Positions 26,552 to 35,662 are shown, counted from the first letter of the stretch. The stretch is 64,000 nt of DNA from Microvirga sp. VF16 (GCF_016864375.1 NZ_CP069354.1:2191501-2255500); one strand, 5' to 3'. The notes: generated by a model from the sequence alone, not told the origin. A program made the numbers and translations.

Positions 26552-26824
26552 CTAGAACTGGCCGGGCGGGCACTTGTCGCTGCCCGTCCCATCGCAAACT
26601 GGACCGCTCGTCTTGTTGTCGATATTCCCCTGGCCACTGGTCGCCGAGGTGAATTTCGGATTCTTGCCTTCTTCAGTGCAGATCACCTCGCCGTTCACAC
26701 GGTCGAACTCACCACCCTGCGCCTCGCATTGTTCCTGGGACGGCGAGACCGCCCATGCGGCAGGGGGCGCAATCGCGAATGCGGCCGTGGATGCAAGGAT
26801 GGCGAACGAAAGAATGCGCGGCAT
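26552..26824 (-). CDS. Sec-exported four-cysteine peptide, paralogue 3
   Basis: A 90-residue precursor with a Sec signal peptide (MPRILSFAILASTAAFAIAP, cleaved near AWA-V) and a mature part of about 65 residues. Cysteines are at 33, 49, 77 and 85. Shared motifs are SPSQ, CEAQGGEF, EEGKNPKFT, SGQGNIDNK and the C-terminal GTGSDKCPPGQF. The first Cys pair keeps exactly the position and spacing of the two neighbouring paralogues. GGAGG lies 6 bases before the ATG at 26824. It is the most diverged of the three. The conserved end and four Cys suggest a small disulfide-bonded periplasmic or secreted peptide; no known toxin or bacteriocin family is recognised. Confidence 0.75.
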   Translation of the reverse strand: MPRILSFAILASTAAFAIAPPAAWAVSPSQEQCEAQGGEFDRVNGEVICTEEGKNPKFTSATSGQGNIDNKTSGPVCDGTGSDKCPPGQF

Positions 26825-26866
26825 GACTGCCTCCTGTTCGAAGCGAAAGGTCACATGAACTGGGGC

Positions 26867-27172
26867 CTAGAACTGCCCGGGCGGGCACTTGTTGCTGCCT
26901 GTGCCGCCGCAGTCGGTGTCCTGATCCTGCTCCTGCTTGTTGCTGATGTTCCCCTGGCCGGTCGTCGTCGTGGTCGTCGTCTCGGTGAACTTCGGATTCT
27001 TGCCTTCTTCTTCCTCGACGATGATACACTCCACCTGCCCGCCTGATTTGGTGAAGGTGCCGCCTGCCGCCTCACACTCCCGCTGGGAGGGGGATTGTGC
27101 CCATGCGCCAGGTGGCGCGATAGCAAACGCGGCCGCGGATGCGAGAATGGCTAGTGAAAGAACACGCGTCAT
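26867..27172 (-). CDS. Sec-exported four-cysteine peptide, paralogue 2
   Basis: A 101-residue precursor with signal peptide MTRVLSLAILASAAAFAIAP and a cleavage site near AWA-Q. Cysteines are at 33, 49, 88 and 96. The middle holds an acidic run (VEEEEGKNPKF) and a Thr homopolymer of seven residues before GQGNISNK, longer than in the sister gene, and it ends CGGTGSNKCPPGQF. GGGAGG precedes the ATG. It is very close to paralogue 1, so the pair arose by recent tandem duplication; length change is confined to the Glu and Thr runs. Confidence 0.78.
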   Translation of the reverse strand: MTRVLSLAILASAAAFAIAPPGAWAQSPSQRECEAAGGTFTKSGGQVECIIVEEEEGKNPKFTETTTTTTTGQGNISNKQEQDQDTDCGGTGSNKCPPGQF

Positions 27173-27229
27173 GATTGCCTCCCATCAGAAGCAAATGGTC
27201 ACAAATGGTCATATGAGCCGAGGCGGTGC

Positions 27230-27517
27230 CTAGAACTGCCCGGGCGGGCACTTGTTGCTGCCCGTGCCGCCGCACTCGGTGTCCTGCTCCTGCTTGTTGC
27301 TGATGTTGCCCTGGCCGGTCGTGGTCTCCGTCTCGGTGAACTTCGGGTTCTTGCCTTCCTCAACGATGACACACTCCACCTGCCCGCCTGATTTGGTGAA
27401 GGTGCCGCCTGCGGCCTCGCACTCCCGCTGGGAGGGGGATTGCGCCCATGCAGACATAGGGGCCATGGCAAACGCGGCTGCGGATGCAAGGATAGCGAGC
27501 GTAAGAACACGCGTCAT
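27230..27517 (-). CDS. Sec-exported four-cysteine peptide, paralogue 1
   Basis: A 95-residue precursor, first gene of the presumed operon. The Sec signal (MTRVLTLAILASAAAFAMAP, AWA-Q) is followed by SPSQRECEAAGGTFTKSGGQ. Cysteines are at 33, 49, 82 and 90, and the end is CGGTGSNKCPPGQF. AAGGAGG lies about 7 bases before the ATG at 27517. Immediately upstream is the AT-rich region that separates it from the divergent sensor kinase gene, so promoter and regulator binding sites are expected there. Its role is unknown; the context suggests export by the adjacent MacAB-like pump. Confidence 0.78.
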   Translation of the reverse strand: MTRVLTLAILASAAAFAMAPMSAWAQSPSQRECEAAGGTFTKSGGQVECVIVEEGKNPKFTETETTTGQGNISNKQEQDTECGGTGSNKCPPGQF

Positions 27518-28202
27518 GACTGCCTCCTTCTAGAAGCAAAAGATGTGCATGCTGGCCGCGAGTACTTGAATATACGTTCCTCCAACATGATCACTGGAGC
27601 ATGCGTACTGATATCGCGGAAGGATATTTTGCGCCCTTGCCTCTGCGATAGCAACAGAACCAGATTAACTAGTATGGAAAATAAGTATTATATGATGGTA
27701 TAGAAAAACATATGTTATTGCTAAGTATATACTTGAGACAATGATTAAATTATTTGCTTTATTTCTGAAAATTGCCACAAATATTCTATATTTGGGAAGT
27801 AAAACATGCCGTATGGGCGCACTTTATCTTCGCAACGCCGGATAATGTCCCTCAGCATGCGGGAAATAGCAGCATTGCGGTGCTACGGACCCGCCGCTGC
27901 GGCCCGTTCTCCTAGGCCGCATGGATCGGCTTCGACGGTCGTGAACCTATTGCGTGCATCTCCCCGCAGCAACCGCTGGAGGACCACGTGGGCCTCTTTT
28001 ATATGAGATTTATATTTTGCCTCCGCGCGGGCGTCCTCGCGTGGAACGCTTTTACATCGAGAGCGTAGGTCTTCTGCTGAGGTCGTCTCGTTCCAGACGG
28101 TTCATTTGCAGGCCGTTTGCTTGCGGTGCCACGCGAAAAGGGTGCGGGACTTCGTTGAGGCGCGCGGTTCCCAGCATCGGCCATGGGTGGAGATGAAGAC
28201 CC
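27518..28202. promoter_or_regulatory. AT-rich divergent intergenic region
   Basis: This 685-base stretch lies between the peptide/MacAB operon (leftward) and the kinase/regulator pair (rightward). From about 27655 to 27810 it is strongly AT-rich, in sharp contrast to the GC-rich surroundings, with many short A/T tracts suited to promoters, bending or silencing by a nucleoid protein. No gene is convincing in it. From 27830 to 28200 the composition returns to GC-rich without a clear coding pattern. Confidence 0.5.
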
Positions 28203-29774
28203 ATGCGCGATGCCGACAGCAGGGCTGCCGGACCCATCAACCGTGACGTTCCCTTGGCGGAAGGCTTCCAAGGCTTCTTTCGGGAACTGCCATCCGGTCC
28301 ATGGCCTTTCGGAATTGCGCTGGCGGTGTTCGTCGGCACACTCGGTTCCACGCTGCTCGCGGAGGATGTCGTCGGCGTCGATGTCATCGACACCATCTTC
28401 CTCCTCGCGATCGGGGCCGTAGCGATCCGGTGTGGACTATGGCTCTCGCTCGCCTGCGCCGCCGTCAGCGCGCTGGCCTACGACTTCTTCTTCGTCCCGC
28501 CGCTCTACGCATTCAAGCCAATACGTCCGGAGAACGTCGCCACGTTTTCAGTCTTCCTACTGGCTGCGGTCATTGCCAGCTACCTGGCCGCACGGATCCG
28601 CGCCGAGACATTCGCGGCCCAGCAATGCGCGGCCACGGCCGAGGCGCTCTACGCCTACAGCCAGCGGATCGCGACGATCACGGATCTGGACGAGCTGCTT
28701 CAGGCCACGGTGCAGCAGATCGCCACGATGCTCGATCTCGAGGCCGTGCTGCTGCTGCCTGGTGCGACGGGACAACTCGCGGTTCGGGCAAGCACCTCAT
28801 CCTGGCGGGAGATCGAGGCGTCAGCGGATGGTGATCCTGGCGTCCGGCGCGCCGACGTCCGGTTTCTGGACCTGCGGACGAACGACGCGGTGATCGGCCG
28901 GGTCGGGATCGCGCGACGCGCGACGCGCAATGCAAGAAATGAAAGCCTCCTGACGGGCGACCGGCAGAAGACCCTTGAGGCCCTCCTCAGCCAAGCCGCC
29001 GTCGCGATCGAGCGCATCCGGTTCGGGCGGGAGCGGGACGAGGCCCGCCTGGCGGCGGAGACCGAGCGGCTGCGCGCGGCCCTGCTCACCGCGCTCTCGC
29101 ACGACCTGAAGACGCCGCTCGCGTCGATCCTGGGCGCGATCACCGCCTTGCGGCAGGACCGGGACCTCTACGGCAAGATGGCCCGTGACGAGCTGGAGAG
29201 CATGATCCAGGACGAGGCCGAGCGGCTCAGCCGCTTCGTGACGAACCTGCTCCACATGACCCGCCTGGAAGCAGGCGCCATCGTCCCCGACCGCCAGCCC
29301 GTCGACCTTGGCGAGGTGATCGGCTCGGCCCTTCGGCAGGCCGCCCCGGTGCTGGGTAGCCACCCGCTTGAGGTCGACCTCGACCTGGACCTGCCCCTGC
29401 TCGACCTGGATGCCGGCCTGCTGGAGCACGTGCTGGTGAACCTGCTCGACAACGCCGCCAAGTACGCGCCGGCGGCCTCGCCCATCACGCTCAGGGCGCA
29501 CCAGGAGGCCGGGGGCGTTGCCGTCGCGGTCGCCGACGAGGGGCCGGGCCTCCCGCCCGGTGATCCCGAGCAGGTGTTCGAAATGTTCCGCCGGGCGTGC
29601 GGCTGGGACCGGCCGGCGCCCGGCACGGGGCTGGGGCTTGCGATCTGCCGCGGCTTCGTCGCGGCGCTCGGTGGCAGGATCCGGGCCGCCAACCGGGCGG
29701 GCGGGCCGGGGGCGGTCTTTACCATCACCTTCCCGGAGGCCCTCTTCTCCGCAGTCAAGGCCAGCGATCCGTGA
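28203..29774 (+). CDS. KdpD-like sensor histidine kinase without the N-terminal KdpD/USP domains
   Basis: A 523-residue membrane kinase. A DUF4118-type four-helix transmembrane block lies at about residues 35-130, including YDFFFVPPLYAF, which is typical of KdpD. A GAF-like segment (about 150-270) follows, then the H-box LTALSHDLKTPLASILG with His300, N-box NLLDNAAKYAP, G1 DEGPGLPPG and GTGLGLAICRGF. The cytoplasmic KdpD and universal-stress domains of classic KdpD are missing, as in short KdpD-like kinases. The ATG at 28203 follows GGAG. It overlaps the response regulator by four bases (GTGA). No kdpFABC genes are in the window, so a role in potassium transport is not supported; the divergent peptide/MacAB operon is a possible target. 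Confidence 0.85.
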   Translation: MRDADSRAAGPINRDVPLAEGFQGFFRELPSGPWPFGIALAVFVGTLGSTLLAEDVVGVDVIDTIFLLAIGAVAIRCGLWLSLACAAVSALAYDFFFVPPLYAFKPIRPENVATFSVFLLAAVIASYLAARIRAETFAAQQCAATAEALYAYSQRIATITDLDELLQATVQQIATMLDLEAVLLLPGATGQLAVRASTSSWREIEASADGDPGVRRADVRFLDLRTNDAVIGRVGIARRATRNARNESLLTGDRQKTLEALLSQAAVAIERIRFGRERDEARLAAETERLRAALLTALSHDLKTPLASILGAITALRQDRDLYGKMARDELESMIQDEAERLSRFVTNLLHMTRLEAGAIVPDRQPVDLGEVIGSALRQAAPVLGSHPLEVDLDLDLPLLDLDAGLLEHVLVNLLDNAAKYAPAASPITLRAHQEAGGVAVAVADEGPGLPPGDPEQVFEMFRRACGWDRPAPGTGLGLAICRGFVAALGGRIRAANRAGGPGAVFTITFPEALFSAVKASDP

Positions 29775-30463
29775 ACGCCGGGAGCGCCTCCATCCTGGTC
29801 GTCGATGACGAACCCTCCATCCGCCGTCTCCTGCGCACCACCCTCGCGGGCCATGGCTACCGCATCCTCGAGGCCGCGAGCGGGCAGACAGCCCTGGACA
29901 TGCTGGCGCGCGAGCCGCCCGACGTCGTTCTGCTCGACCTGGGGCTGCCCGGCCTCGACGGCGTCGAGGTGATCCGCCGCCTGCGCGGCTCGGGCTCGCG
30001 GGTGCCGATCATCGTGCTCTCGAGCCGCAACGGCGAGGCCGAGAAGGTCGAGGCCCTCGATCTTGGGGCCGACGACTACGTGACCAAGCCGTTCGGCATG
30101 GCCGAGCTGGTGGCGCGGATCCGCTCGGTGCTTCGCCGACAGGTCCGGGAGCAGGGGGCCGAGCCGGTGTTCAGGAGCGGCGACCTGACCGTGGACCTCA
30201 CGCGCGGGCTCGTGCGGGTGGGCGGCCGGGAGGTGGGGCTGACGAACAAGGAATGGGACATTCTGCGCCTGCTGGTGAGGAACGCCGGCACGGTGCTCAC
30301 CCACCGGGCGATCATGCGGGAGGTCTGGGGAACGAAGGGGGACGTGCAGTACCTGCGTATCTACGTGCGCTCCCTGCGCCAGAAGCTGGAGCCGGACCCG
30401 GAGCAGCCGCGCCACATCCTGACCGAAACCGGCATCGGCTATCGGCTGCGGACCGACGACTGA
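29771..30463 (+). CDS. KdpE-like OmpR-family response regulator
   Basis: A 230-residue regulator with a full receiver domain: acidic pocket D12-D13 (LVVDDEPSIRRLL), phosphoacceptor D56 (VVLLDLGLPGLDG), and the Thr/Ser and Lys of IIVLSS and DDYVTKPFG. A winged-helix domain follows (LTNKEWDILRLLV, VQYLRIYVRSLRQKL, LTETGIGYRLRTDD). The GTG start at 29771 overlaps the kinase stop as GTGA, so the pair is coupled. It is the only intact copy of three KdpE-like loci here; a block of about 320 bases is identical or nearly so in the damaged copy at 38220-38771. Confidence 0.88.
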   Translation: MNAGSASILVVDDEPSIRRLLRTTLAGHGYRILEAASGQTALDMLAREPPDVVLLDLGLPGLDGVEVIRRLRGSGSRVPIIVLSSRNGEAEKVEALDLGADDYVTKPFGMAELVARIRSVLRRQVREQGAEPVFRSGDLTVDLTRGLVRVGGREVGLTNKEWDILRLLVRNAGTVLTHRAIMREVWGTKGDVQYLRIYVRSLRQKLEPDPEQPRHILTETGIGYRLRTDD

Positions 30464-30849
30464 GGCCGGAGTGGCGCTCGAGCTGAAGATGGGCCTCGCC
30501 CCTGCTGGAATGACCGCAACCATGTGAGTGTGAGCATCCTGAAACCGGACTGCTTTCCTGACCTATCCTGTCCGGTGACAAATCAATCGCGACAGCCATC
30601 AATAATCCAGCTTGGGTGCGATGATGGGATCGGATCCTGTGCTGCTGAGAGCACTGCCATGTGGCTGCGGGCACGCGACAGGGCTCAGGCAGGTCGGCGA
30701 CTGCTCGGCGACGTTGGGGAAGGCCGAGATTGCGCCTTAGTGCCGTTCGGTAGGCATCGCTCGTCATCCTGCTGGGCCACTATTGGCTGGCAGAAGGGTG
30801 AGCGCACGGCGATCTCTCAAGGTGCAGTCCTTGAAGGGGTTCCTCGGGC
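30464..30849. other. Intergenic region, no gene seen
   Basis: No supported coding sequence or clear terminator was found between the response regulator and the small membrane protein gene. Open frames here lack start signals and recognisable motifs. Confidence 0.4.
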
Positions 30850-31092
30850 TCAAGTCTCGCGGATGAGCCAGTTCCGGATCATGGCGGTGGTGGCGAGCAA
30901 AGCTGCCCCGGCAACGGCAAAGACAAAGACTTCCATCAGAACGTGCGGGAGCAAGTCGCCTTCAGGGACATAGTGCCATGAAGGCGGGCAGAAGGCATGA
31001 CAGAATTGTTCCATGATCGCCAGGAGCATGCCAAGCAATCCGCCGTACGTACCAAGACGAACAGCGTCCCAGCGGCTCCTGTCATTAGGCAT
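30850..31092 (-). CDS. Small inner-membrane protein of unknown function
   Basis: An 80-residue product with two predicted membrane helices, around YGGLLGMLLAIMEQFCHAF and VLMEVFVFAVAGAALLATTA. A short polar loop between them contains CPPSWHYVPEG. The start ATG is at 31092 with a modest GAGAACG upstream. The hydrophobic pattern and loop Cys/His/Trp residues argue that it is real. The family is not recognised. Confidence 0.55.
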   Translation of the reverse strand: MPNDRSRWDAVRLGTYGGLLGMLLAIMEQFCHAFCPPSWHYVPEGDLLPHVLMEVFVFAVAGAALLATTAMIRNWLIRET

Positions 31093-31308
31093 ATTGTCGT
31101 TCTCTGTTCAATATAGACCCAGTGAATCCGTACGCTATTTCACGCTGGATGCTCGCACAGACGCTGCTGATCCGTGACGCATTGGTATTGGACCAGTCTC
31201 TCAAACGGATATTGCCGGTGGAAGACTAAAAAATGTCCTTGTCTCGCCCTGTGCAGGCCCGGATTTCTCTTTTGCCTTGGCCGGACATCTTGAGTTGAAG
31301 GATGTCAC

Positions 31309-31653
31309 ATGCAGCAGGATGAGTTCTTTCCTCTCGACGCCATTCCGCCCCGGGTGCGCAGAGCGATCTTACACGAGTTTCAGGGGCGCTGGCCCACTGT
31401 TCAGGAAGTCTCCCAAATCTCCGATCGCCACTGGTTGGCAACGCCCGACATCGGCCCCTCCACCCTGGAGAAGATTCACTGTGTCCTGCGCCCACAGCCG
31501 TGTCAGGGCGACAGCGCCTCACCCCAACTGACCGATGCCGAGTTGTTGACTCGGCTTGAGTTCCTCCAAGAGGAGCTTCGGCGCATCCAGCGCACCTTGA
31601 ATGCCAGATCGGCAAGACTTCAAGAAAGCTCCTCCAGAGCCAAGGGCGTGTGA
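31309..31653 (+). CDS. Hypothetical protein with helix-hairpin-helix-like segment
   Basis: A 114-residue cytoplasmic protein. The middle (VSQISDRHWLATPDIGPSTLEKIHCVL) resembles the helix-hairpin-helix seen in the RNA polymerase alpha C-terminal domain and related DNA-binding proteins, with the G-x-x-T/S-L pattern. The C-terminal third is a predicted coiled coil (TRLEFLQEELRRIQRTLNAR). The ATG at 31309 follows AAGGATG. DNA or RNAP binding is a possibility only. Confidence 0.5.
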   Translation: MQQDEFFPLDAIPPRVRRAILHEFQGRWPTVQEVSQISDRHWLATPDIGPSTLEKIHCVLRPQPCQGDSASPQLTDAELLTRLEFLQEELRRIQRTLNARSARLQESSSRAKGV

Positions 31654-32253
31654 GTTCTCCTCCTCATGAGGTCCTCACGACGATGCCGGTCTCCGATCCG
31701 GTTAAGGCGCCCGCAAACTCGACGCCTGCCGTGCCCGGTCTGCCAGGCGGCGGCTTCCAGATTACGAGAATCGGCCGTCGCAGTTTGCCCCAATGAGCCA
31801 ATGGCTTGCCACTTTAGGACCCAAGACGAGGCGTGAGCGCCCATGTCGCGGGTTGCGCCGCATCGGAACAGAGGCGTTCATGCGATCCGTCCCGGTACGA
31901 ATCCGCGCCTGCCTTCACCTTGCTGGTCAATGTGTTGCGTACCTGGGACTGAAACAGACGTAACCGACATGGCGAAGGCCGGAGGTGTTCATGTGCCGGC
32001 GGCTCGGGTTGGAAGGACCGCTAATGGCACTGGGCTGACCTTATCCCAAGTTCCGCGATTGCGCGCTGAGCGGACTTTCCTTTGATCCGCTCAATGTTAT
32101 ACTTTGACGTTATACTTTGACCCGTTGCAGACGTCCAATAGTCCATGGGTTGGAGGCAAACCGTGGGTGGAGATCTGTTATCGGCCTTCGGGTCAGTGTT
32201 CTAAATGTTCAAGCCTCTGGGTCAGGCCGGGGAGGCCCCGCCTCGGAGACACA
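31654..32253. other. Intergenic region with 13-bp tandem repeat
   Basis: No supported gene. A perfect tandem pair of GTTATACTTTGAC lies at 32096-32108 and 32109-32121. It could be a duplicated operator or a simple slippage product. The remainder shows no recognisable element. Confidence 0.35.
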
Positions 32254-33807
32254 TCAGAGGACGGCTTCGATGAGAAAGGGGCCGCGGCGCAACAGAGCGC
32301 CCTCGAAGAGCCGCACGAACTCCTCAACCGTGCTGGCGCGTCCTGCCTCTACGCCCAGGCCCCTCGCCATCGCAAGCCAGTCGAGCGCCGGCTCGTCGAC
32401 GGTGAGCATGCGCTGCGCATTGCGGCCGAACTCGTTCACGCCGACATTGCGCATCTCGCCCTGGAGGATCGCATAGGCGCGGTTCGCGAACACAATGGTG
32501 ATCACATCGAGGTTTTCACGCGCCTGCGTCCACAGCCCCTGTACCGTGTACATGCCGCTGCCGTCAGCCTGGAGGCCGATGACCTTGCGATCGGGGCAGG
32601 CGATCGCCGCGCCAGCCGCAAGCGGGATGCCGATGCCGATGGAGCCGCCGGTGATGTGCAGGTAATCATGTGGCACACTGTCCTGCGATAGGGCGAAGAA
32701 CTGTCGGCCCGATGTGATGGCCTCGTCGCAAATGATGGCGTTCTCCGGCATCATTCGGGCGACGACGCGCGAGATTGCATCCGCGGTCAAACGCCCCGCC
32801 GGCAGCGGGTCTGCGAGAGCAGCGGACCGGAGGATGGGCGCCGGCCTATCCGGCCGCACCCCGAGTTCGTCTGCAAGCCAGGCGAGAGCCCCCTTGAGGT
32901 CCTGCCCGAGCTGTGCCAGCTCGATCACCTCGCAATCGTCACGCACGAGCCGCCCGGGCTTGCCCGGATAGGCGAAGAAGGCTACCGGCACCTCAGCGCC
33001 GACAAGGATCAGCACCTCGACGTCACGCAGCATCTCCAGCGCCAGATCGATCGGATAGGGAACCCGCGCGACCGGGACGCGGCCGACGCCGCGCTCAATG
33101 CGTCCGTTGAATGCTTGGGCGGTCAGCCGCAGCCCTGTAGCTTCAGCGATGCGGCCGGCAATTTCGAGCGCATCCGCCCGCAGGGCCCGGCTGGTGAGCA
33201 TGAGGGCTGCGCGCCGGCCCGAGCGGACGGCGTTCGCCGCTGCCAGGACCGCCTCTGCCGCCAAGGGCTCCGGCTTGGGGACTACAGTCCGCTGGATCGG
33301 CCTCTCCGACACCGCGCCCCAGGCGGCATCGGCGGGCAGGATCAGGGTCGTGATGCCCGGCAGGGACATGGTCGCTTGATAGGCTGCGGCCGTATCCGGC
33401 CCGACGCTCTCGGCATCGGCGATCCGCCGGACCCAGTGCGACATCGGTCGGGCGAGGCTCTCGATATCGCTCGTCAGCGGTGCATCATGTTGGAGATGAT
33501 AGGTGGCGTGATCGCCGACCACGTTGATCATCGGCGTATGGGCGCGCCGTGCATTATGGAGATTGGCGAGCCCGTTGGCGAGCCCGGGTCCCAGATGGAG
33601 GAGAGTGGCGGCCGGCCTGTCGGCCATTCGGGCGTAGCCGTCGGCGGCGCCAGTGACCACGCCCTCGAACAGGCCGAGCACGCAGCGCATCCGCGGCTTG
33701 CGGTCGAGCGCCGCCACGAAATGCATCTCGGAGGTTCCGGGATTGGCAAAGCAGACGTCCACGTCGTTCGCGAGCAGCACGTCACACAGGCGGTCGGCAC
33801 CGTTCAT
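32254..33807 (-). CDS. ThDP-dependent acetolactate synthase-like enzyme
   Basis: A 517-residue enzyme of the pyruvate oxidase/acetohydroxyacid synthase fold. The N-terminal Pyr domain has FANPGTSEMHFVAAL and the activating Glu in LGLFEGVVTGAADGYARM. A central domain lies at about 190-320. The C-terminal PP domain has TGGSIGIGIPLAAGAAIA and the ThDP motif, which here reads LQADGSG to IVFANRAY instead of GDGS to NN. Such IlvB-like proteins (IlvX type, about 515 residues) lack a regulatory subunit nearby. Decarboxylase or carboligase activity on a 2-oxo acid is likely, but the substrate is not known. The start at 33807 has GAGGA upstream. Confidence 0.82.
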   Translation of the reverse strand: MNGADRLCDVLLANDVDVCFANPGTSEMHFVAALDRKPRMRCVLGLFEGVVTGAADGYARMADRPAATLLHLGPGLANGLANLHNARRAHTPMINVVGDHATYHLQHDAPLTSDIESLARPMSHWVRRIADAESVGPDTAAAYQATMSLPGITTLILPADAAWGAVSERPIQRTVVPKPEPLAAEAVLAAANAVRSGRRAALMLTSRALRADALEIAGRIAEATGLRLTAQAFNGRIERGVGRVPVARVPYPIDLALEMLRDVEVLILVGAEVPVAFFAYPGKPGRLVRDDCEVIELAQLGQDLKGALAWLADELGVRPDRPAPILRSAALADPLPAGRLTADAISRVVARMMPENAIICDEAITSGRQFFALSQDSVPHDYLHITGGSIGIGIPLAAGAAIACPDRKVIGLQADGSGMYTVQGLWTQARENLDVITIVFANRAYAILQGEMRNVGVNEFGRNAQRMLTVDEPALDWLAMARGLGVEAGRASTVEEFVRLFEGALLRRGPFLIEAVL

Positions 33808-34499
33808 ATCGTCCTCGCTTGTCGTATCTCGGCCCAGGAGCCGAGGGGGATCGTATCCCTCCGGTCGGGAAGCCGTGCGCATGCCATTCGGCGGCTTTCC
33901 AAGTCCTGTTCTGCCATGGCCTGAAAGGCCCTGCGTCAGGCCAGAACACGCCCTTATGTGATGACGAAGACTTGGGCCTCCTCGTACTCAGCTCGGGCAA
34001 CTTGGAAGTGGAGTTCCAGCCAGAGTGCATCGCTTACCGGATGGCCCGTCGATGTCATCCTTGCGTCGATCATGGGATATCTCATCAGCCTATGGTAGCG
34101 CAGCCACGAACCCTGGTCCTGTCACGATGCCTGATTGATCCCGCCACAACTGTTGATAGGAGGCAGTAACTGCGCAGAACATGCCTACGCGAGCCAACTG
34201 CCGCTCTGCACGAGGTTACTTTGGCTCCCGCGTGCGGGAGCCTGGGAAGTTTGAGCCCGTCCCGATAACCTTTCGGGTGCCCCTGAAAATCCCCCTACAA
34301 ACTTCCATTCTGACCGCGATGCAAAGGTCCTAAACTGGCACGGGGCGGAAGTAAACCAAACGTCGGCTCAAGAAAGGAACAGCAGACGTCCCTGAAGGAT
34401 CGGCAATTTCCTTCCGTGGCCCCATACAGACCTTGCGTGTTCAAATCAGAAGAGCAGCTAGGCTTGAGTGCCGATGCGCACCCGAAAGCGTCCACGCCC
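33808..34499. repeat. Intergenic region with hairpin and dispersed repeat B
   Basis: GGCTCCCGC and GCGGGAGCC form a tight stem at 34223-34242. At 34323-34395 there is a copy of repeat B (core AACGTCGGCTCAAGAAAGG then AACAGCAGACGTCC). No gene is convincing in the remaining sequence. Confidence 0.45.
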
Positions 34500-35312
34500 C
34501 TACCGAGTGTTCGGGCTTTGGAGGAACGCGAGCAGATCGAGCGCGACATCGTCCGGCGCCTCCCACTGGGGATCATGGCCGATCTCGGCGCTGATCTTGA
34601 CTATCGCGCCGGGGATGCGCGTGGCGAGGTGCTCCTGCTCGTCCCGCGAGAAGACGCCGTCGCGGTCGCCGCCCAGGATCAGAACCGGGCAGCGGATCCG
34701 GGCGAGATCCGGTTCGGGATCGGCCGCGAGAAGGCCAGACAGCGCGGCCTTCCAGACCCGCGCCGGGAGCTTCAGGCTCTCGGCCACGATTCGCTCGAAG
34801 AACGCCGCCGGCACCGGGCGGTGGATGGTGCTGGCCTGGAAGGCACGGACGAAGTCCTCGCCGATAGGATCGTCGAGCGCCTCGACCTCCCGCAGCAGGT
34901 CCTGAGTGATCGGGTTGCACGCTGTCGCGGCCGAGCCAACGAGGACCAAGCGTTCAACGCGCTGGGGAGCTTGAGCCGCGACTGCGCGGGCGATGAAGCT
35001 CCCCATCGAATGGCCGACCACGGCGGCCTCTGCGATGCCGAGCAGGTCTATGAGCTGGATGGCGTCTCTGGCTAGATCGGCGGGCGCATAGCCATCAATG
35101 GGTCGGTCCGAATCTCCATGCCCGCGCTGGTCCGGGACGATCATATGCCAGTCCGCCGGGAGGAGCGGGAGAATGCGGCTGAAGGATACCCAGGAGTCGG
35201 AATAGCCGTGCAGCATCAGCACGGCCCGGCCGTCCTCCGGCCCCTGCTCGGCCACATGCAGGCCAAGGCCAGACGGCAGGTGATATTTCGCGAACCGCAG
35301 ATCGGTTGACAT
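34500..35312 (-). CDS. Alpha/beta-fold hydrolase
   Basis: A 270-residue cytoplasmic serine hydrolase. The oxyanion motif MLHGYSDSW and DQRGHGDSDRP are followed by nucleophile Ser102 in VVGHSMGSF, the acid in ILGGDRDGVF, and His in EIGHDPQWEAP. The cap region (about 130-190) is helical. The layout is that of epoxide hydrolase/haloalkane dehalogenase-like or esterase members. The substrate cannot be assigned. The ATG at 35312 was chosen from the conserved N-terminus. Confidence 0.82.
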   Translation of the reverse strand: MSTDLRFAKYHLPSGLGLHVAEQGPEDGRAVLMLHGYSDSWVSFSRILPLLPADWHMIVPDQRGHGDSDRPIDGYAPADLARDAIQLIDLLGIAEAAVVGHSMGSFIARAVAAQAPQRVERLVLVGSAATACNPITQDLLREVEALDDPIGEDFVRAFQASTIHRPVPAAFFERIVAESLKLPARVWKAALSGLLAADPEPDLARIRCPVLILGGDRDGVFSRDEQEHLATRIPGAIVKISAEIGHDPQWEAPDDVALDLLAFLQSPNTR

Positions 35313-35503
35313 GGCCGCCAGTGTACCGTGGGGGAGAGAAGACGAGCAATGGTGGCCTGCCTGTTCAGCCTTCAACGGATCTGGATGGTTCCGCTCTACG
35401 TAAGATTAGGATTGTCGCCCTCTGGCACTTCCCTGAAATACGCCGAACGTCCGCTCATGTGTGGAGCAGCAGACTGTCCCAAGGCACTTGCAGGTTCCTG
35501 GGG

Positions 35504-35662
35504 TGACCGAGAGTGTGCCAAAACGCTGACGGGGCCTTGCCAAGGGCAGCTTTATGTCTTGCAGGTTTAAACGAGCCGAGGATTTCCCAGTGTAAGGGCG
35601 TCGAATTGTACAAACATTTCGTTGAGATCAGGCTGCTTTGGGTTTTGACACAGGCTCGACCC
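35504..35662. repeat. 159-bp MITE-like element, copy 1
   Basis: The element runs from TGACCGAGAGTGTGCCAAAAC to GTTTTGACACAGGCTCGACC; the ends are imperfect inverted repeats sharing about TGTGTCAAAAC next to CGAG. A second copy at 49201-49359 is of identical length and differs at about 7 positions. It holds no gene of its own, although short spurious frames cross it. Confidence 0.7.

Noticed and set aside
28203..30463. Potassium-transport (Kdp) operon
   Set aside because: The kinase and regulator resemble KdpD/KdpE, but kdpF, kdpA, kdpB and kdpC are absent and the kinase lacks the N-terminal KdpD domain, so no kdp symbols were assigned.
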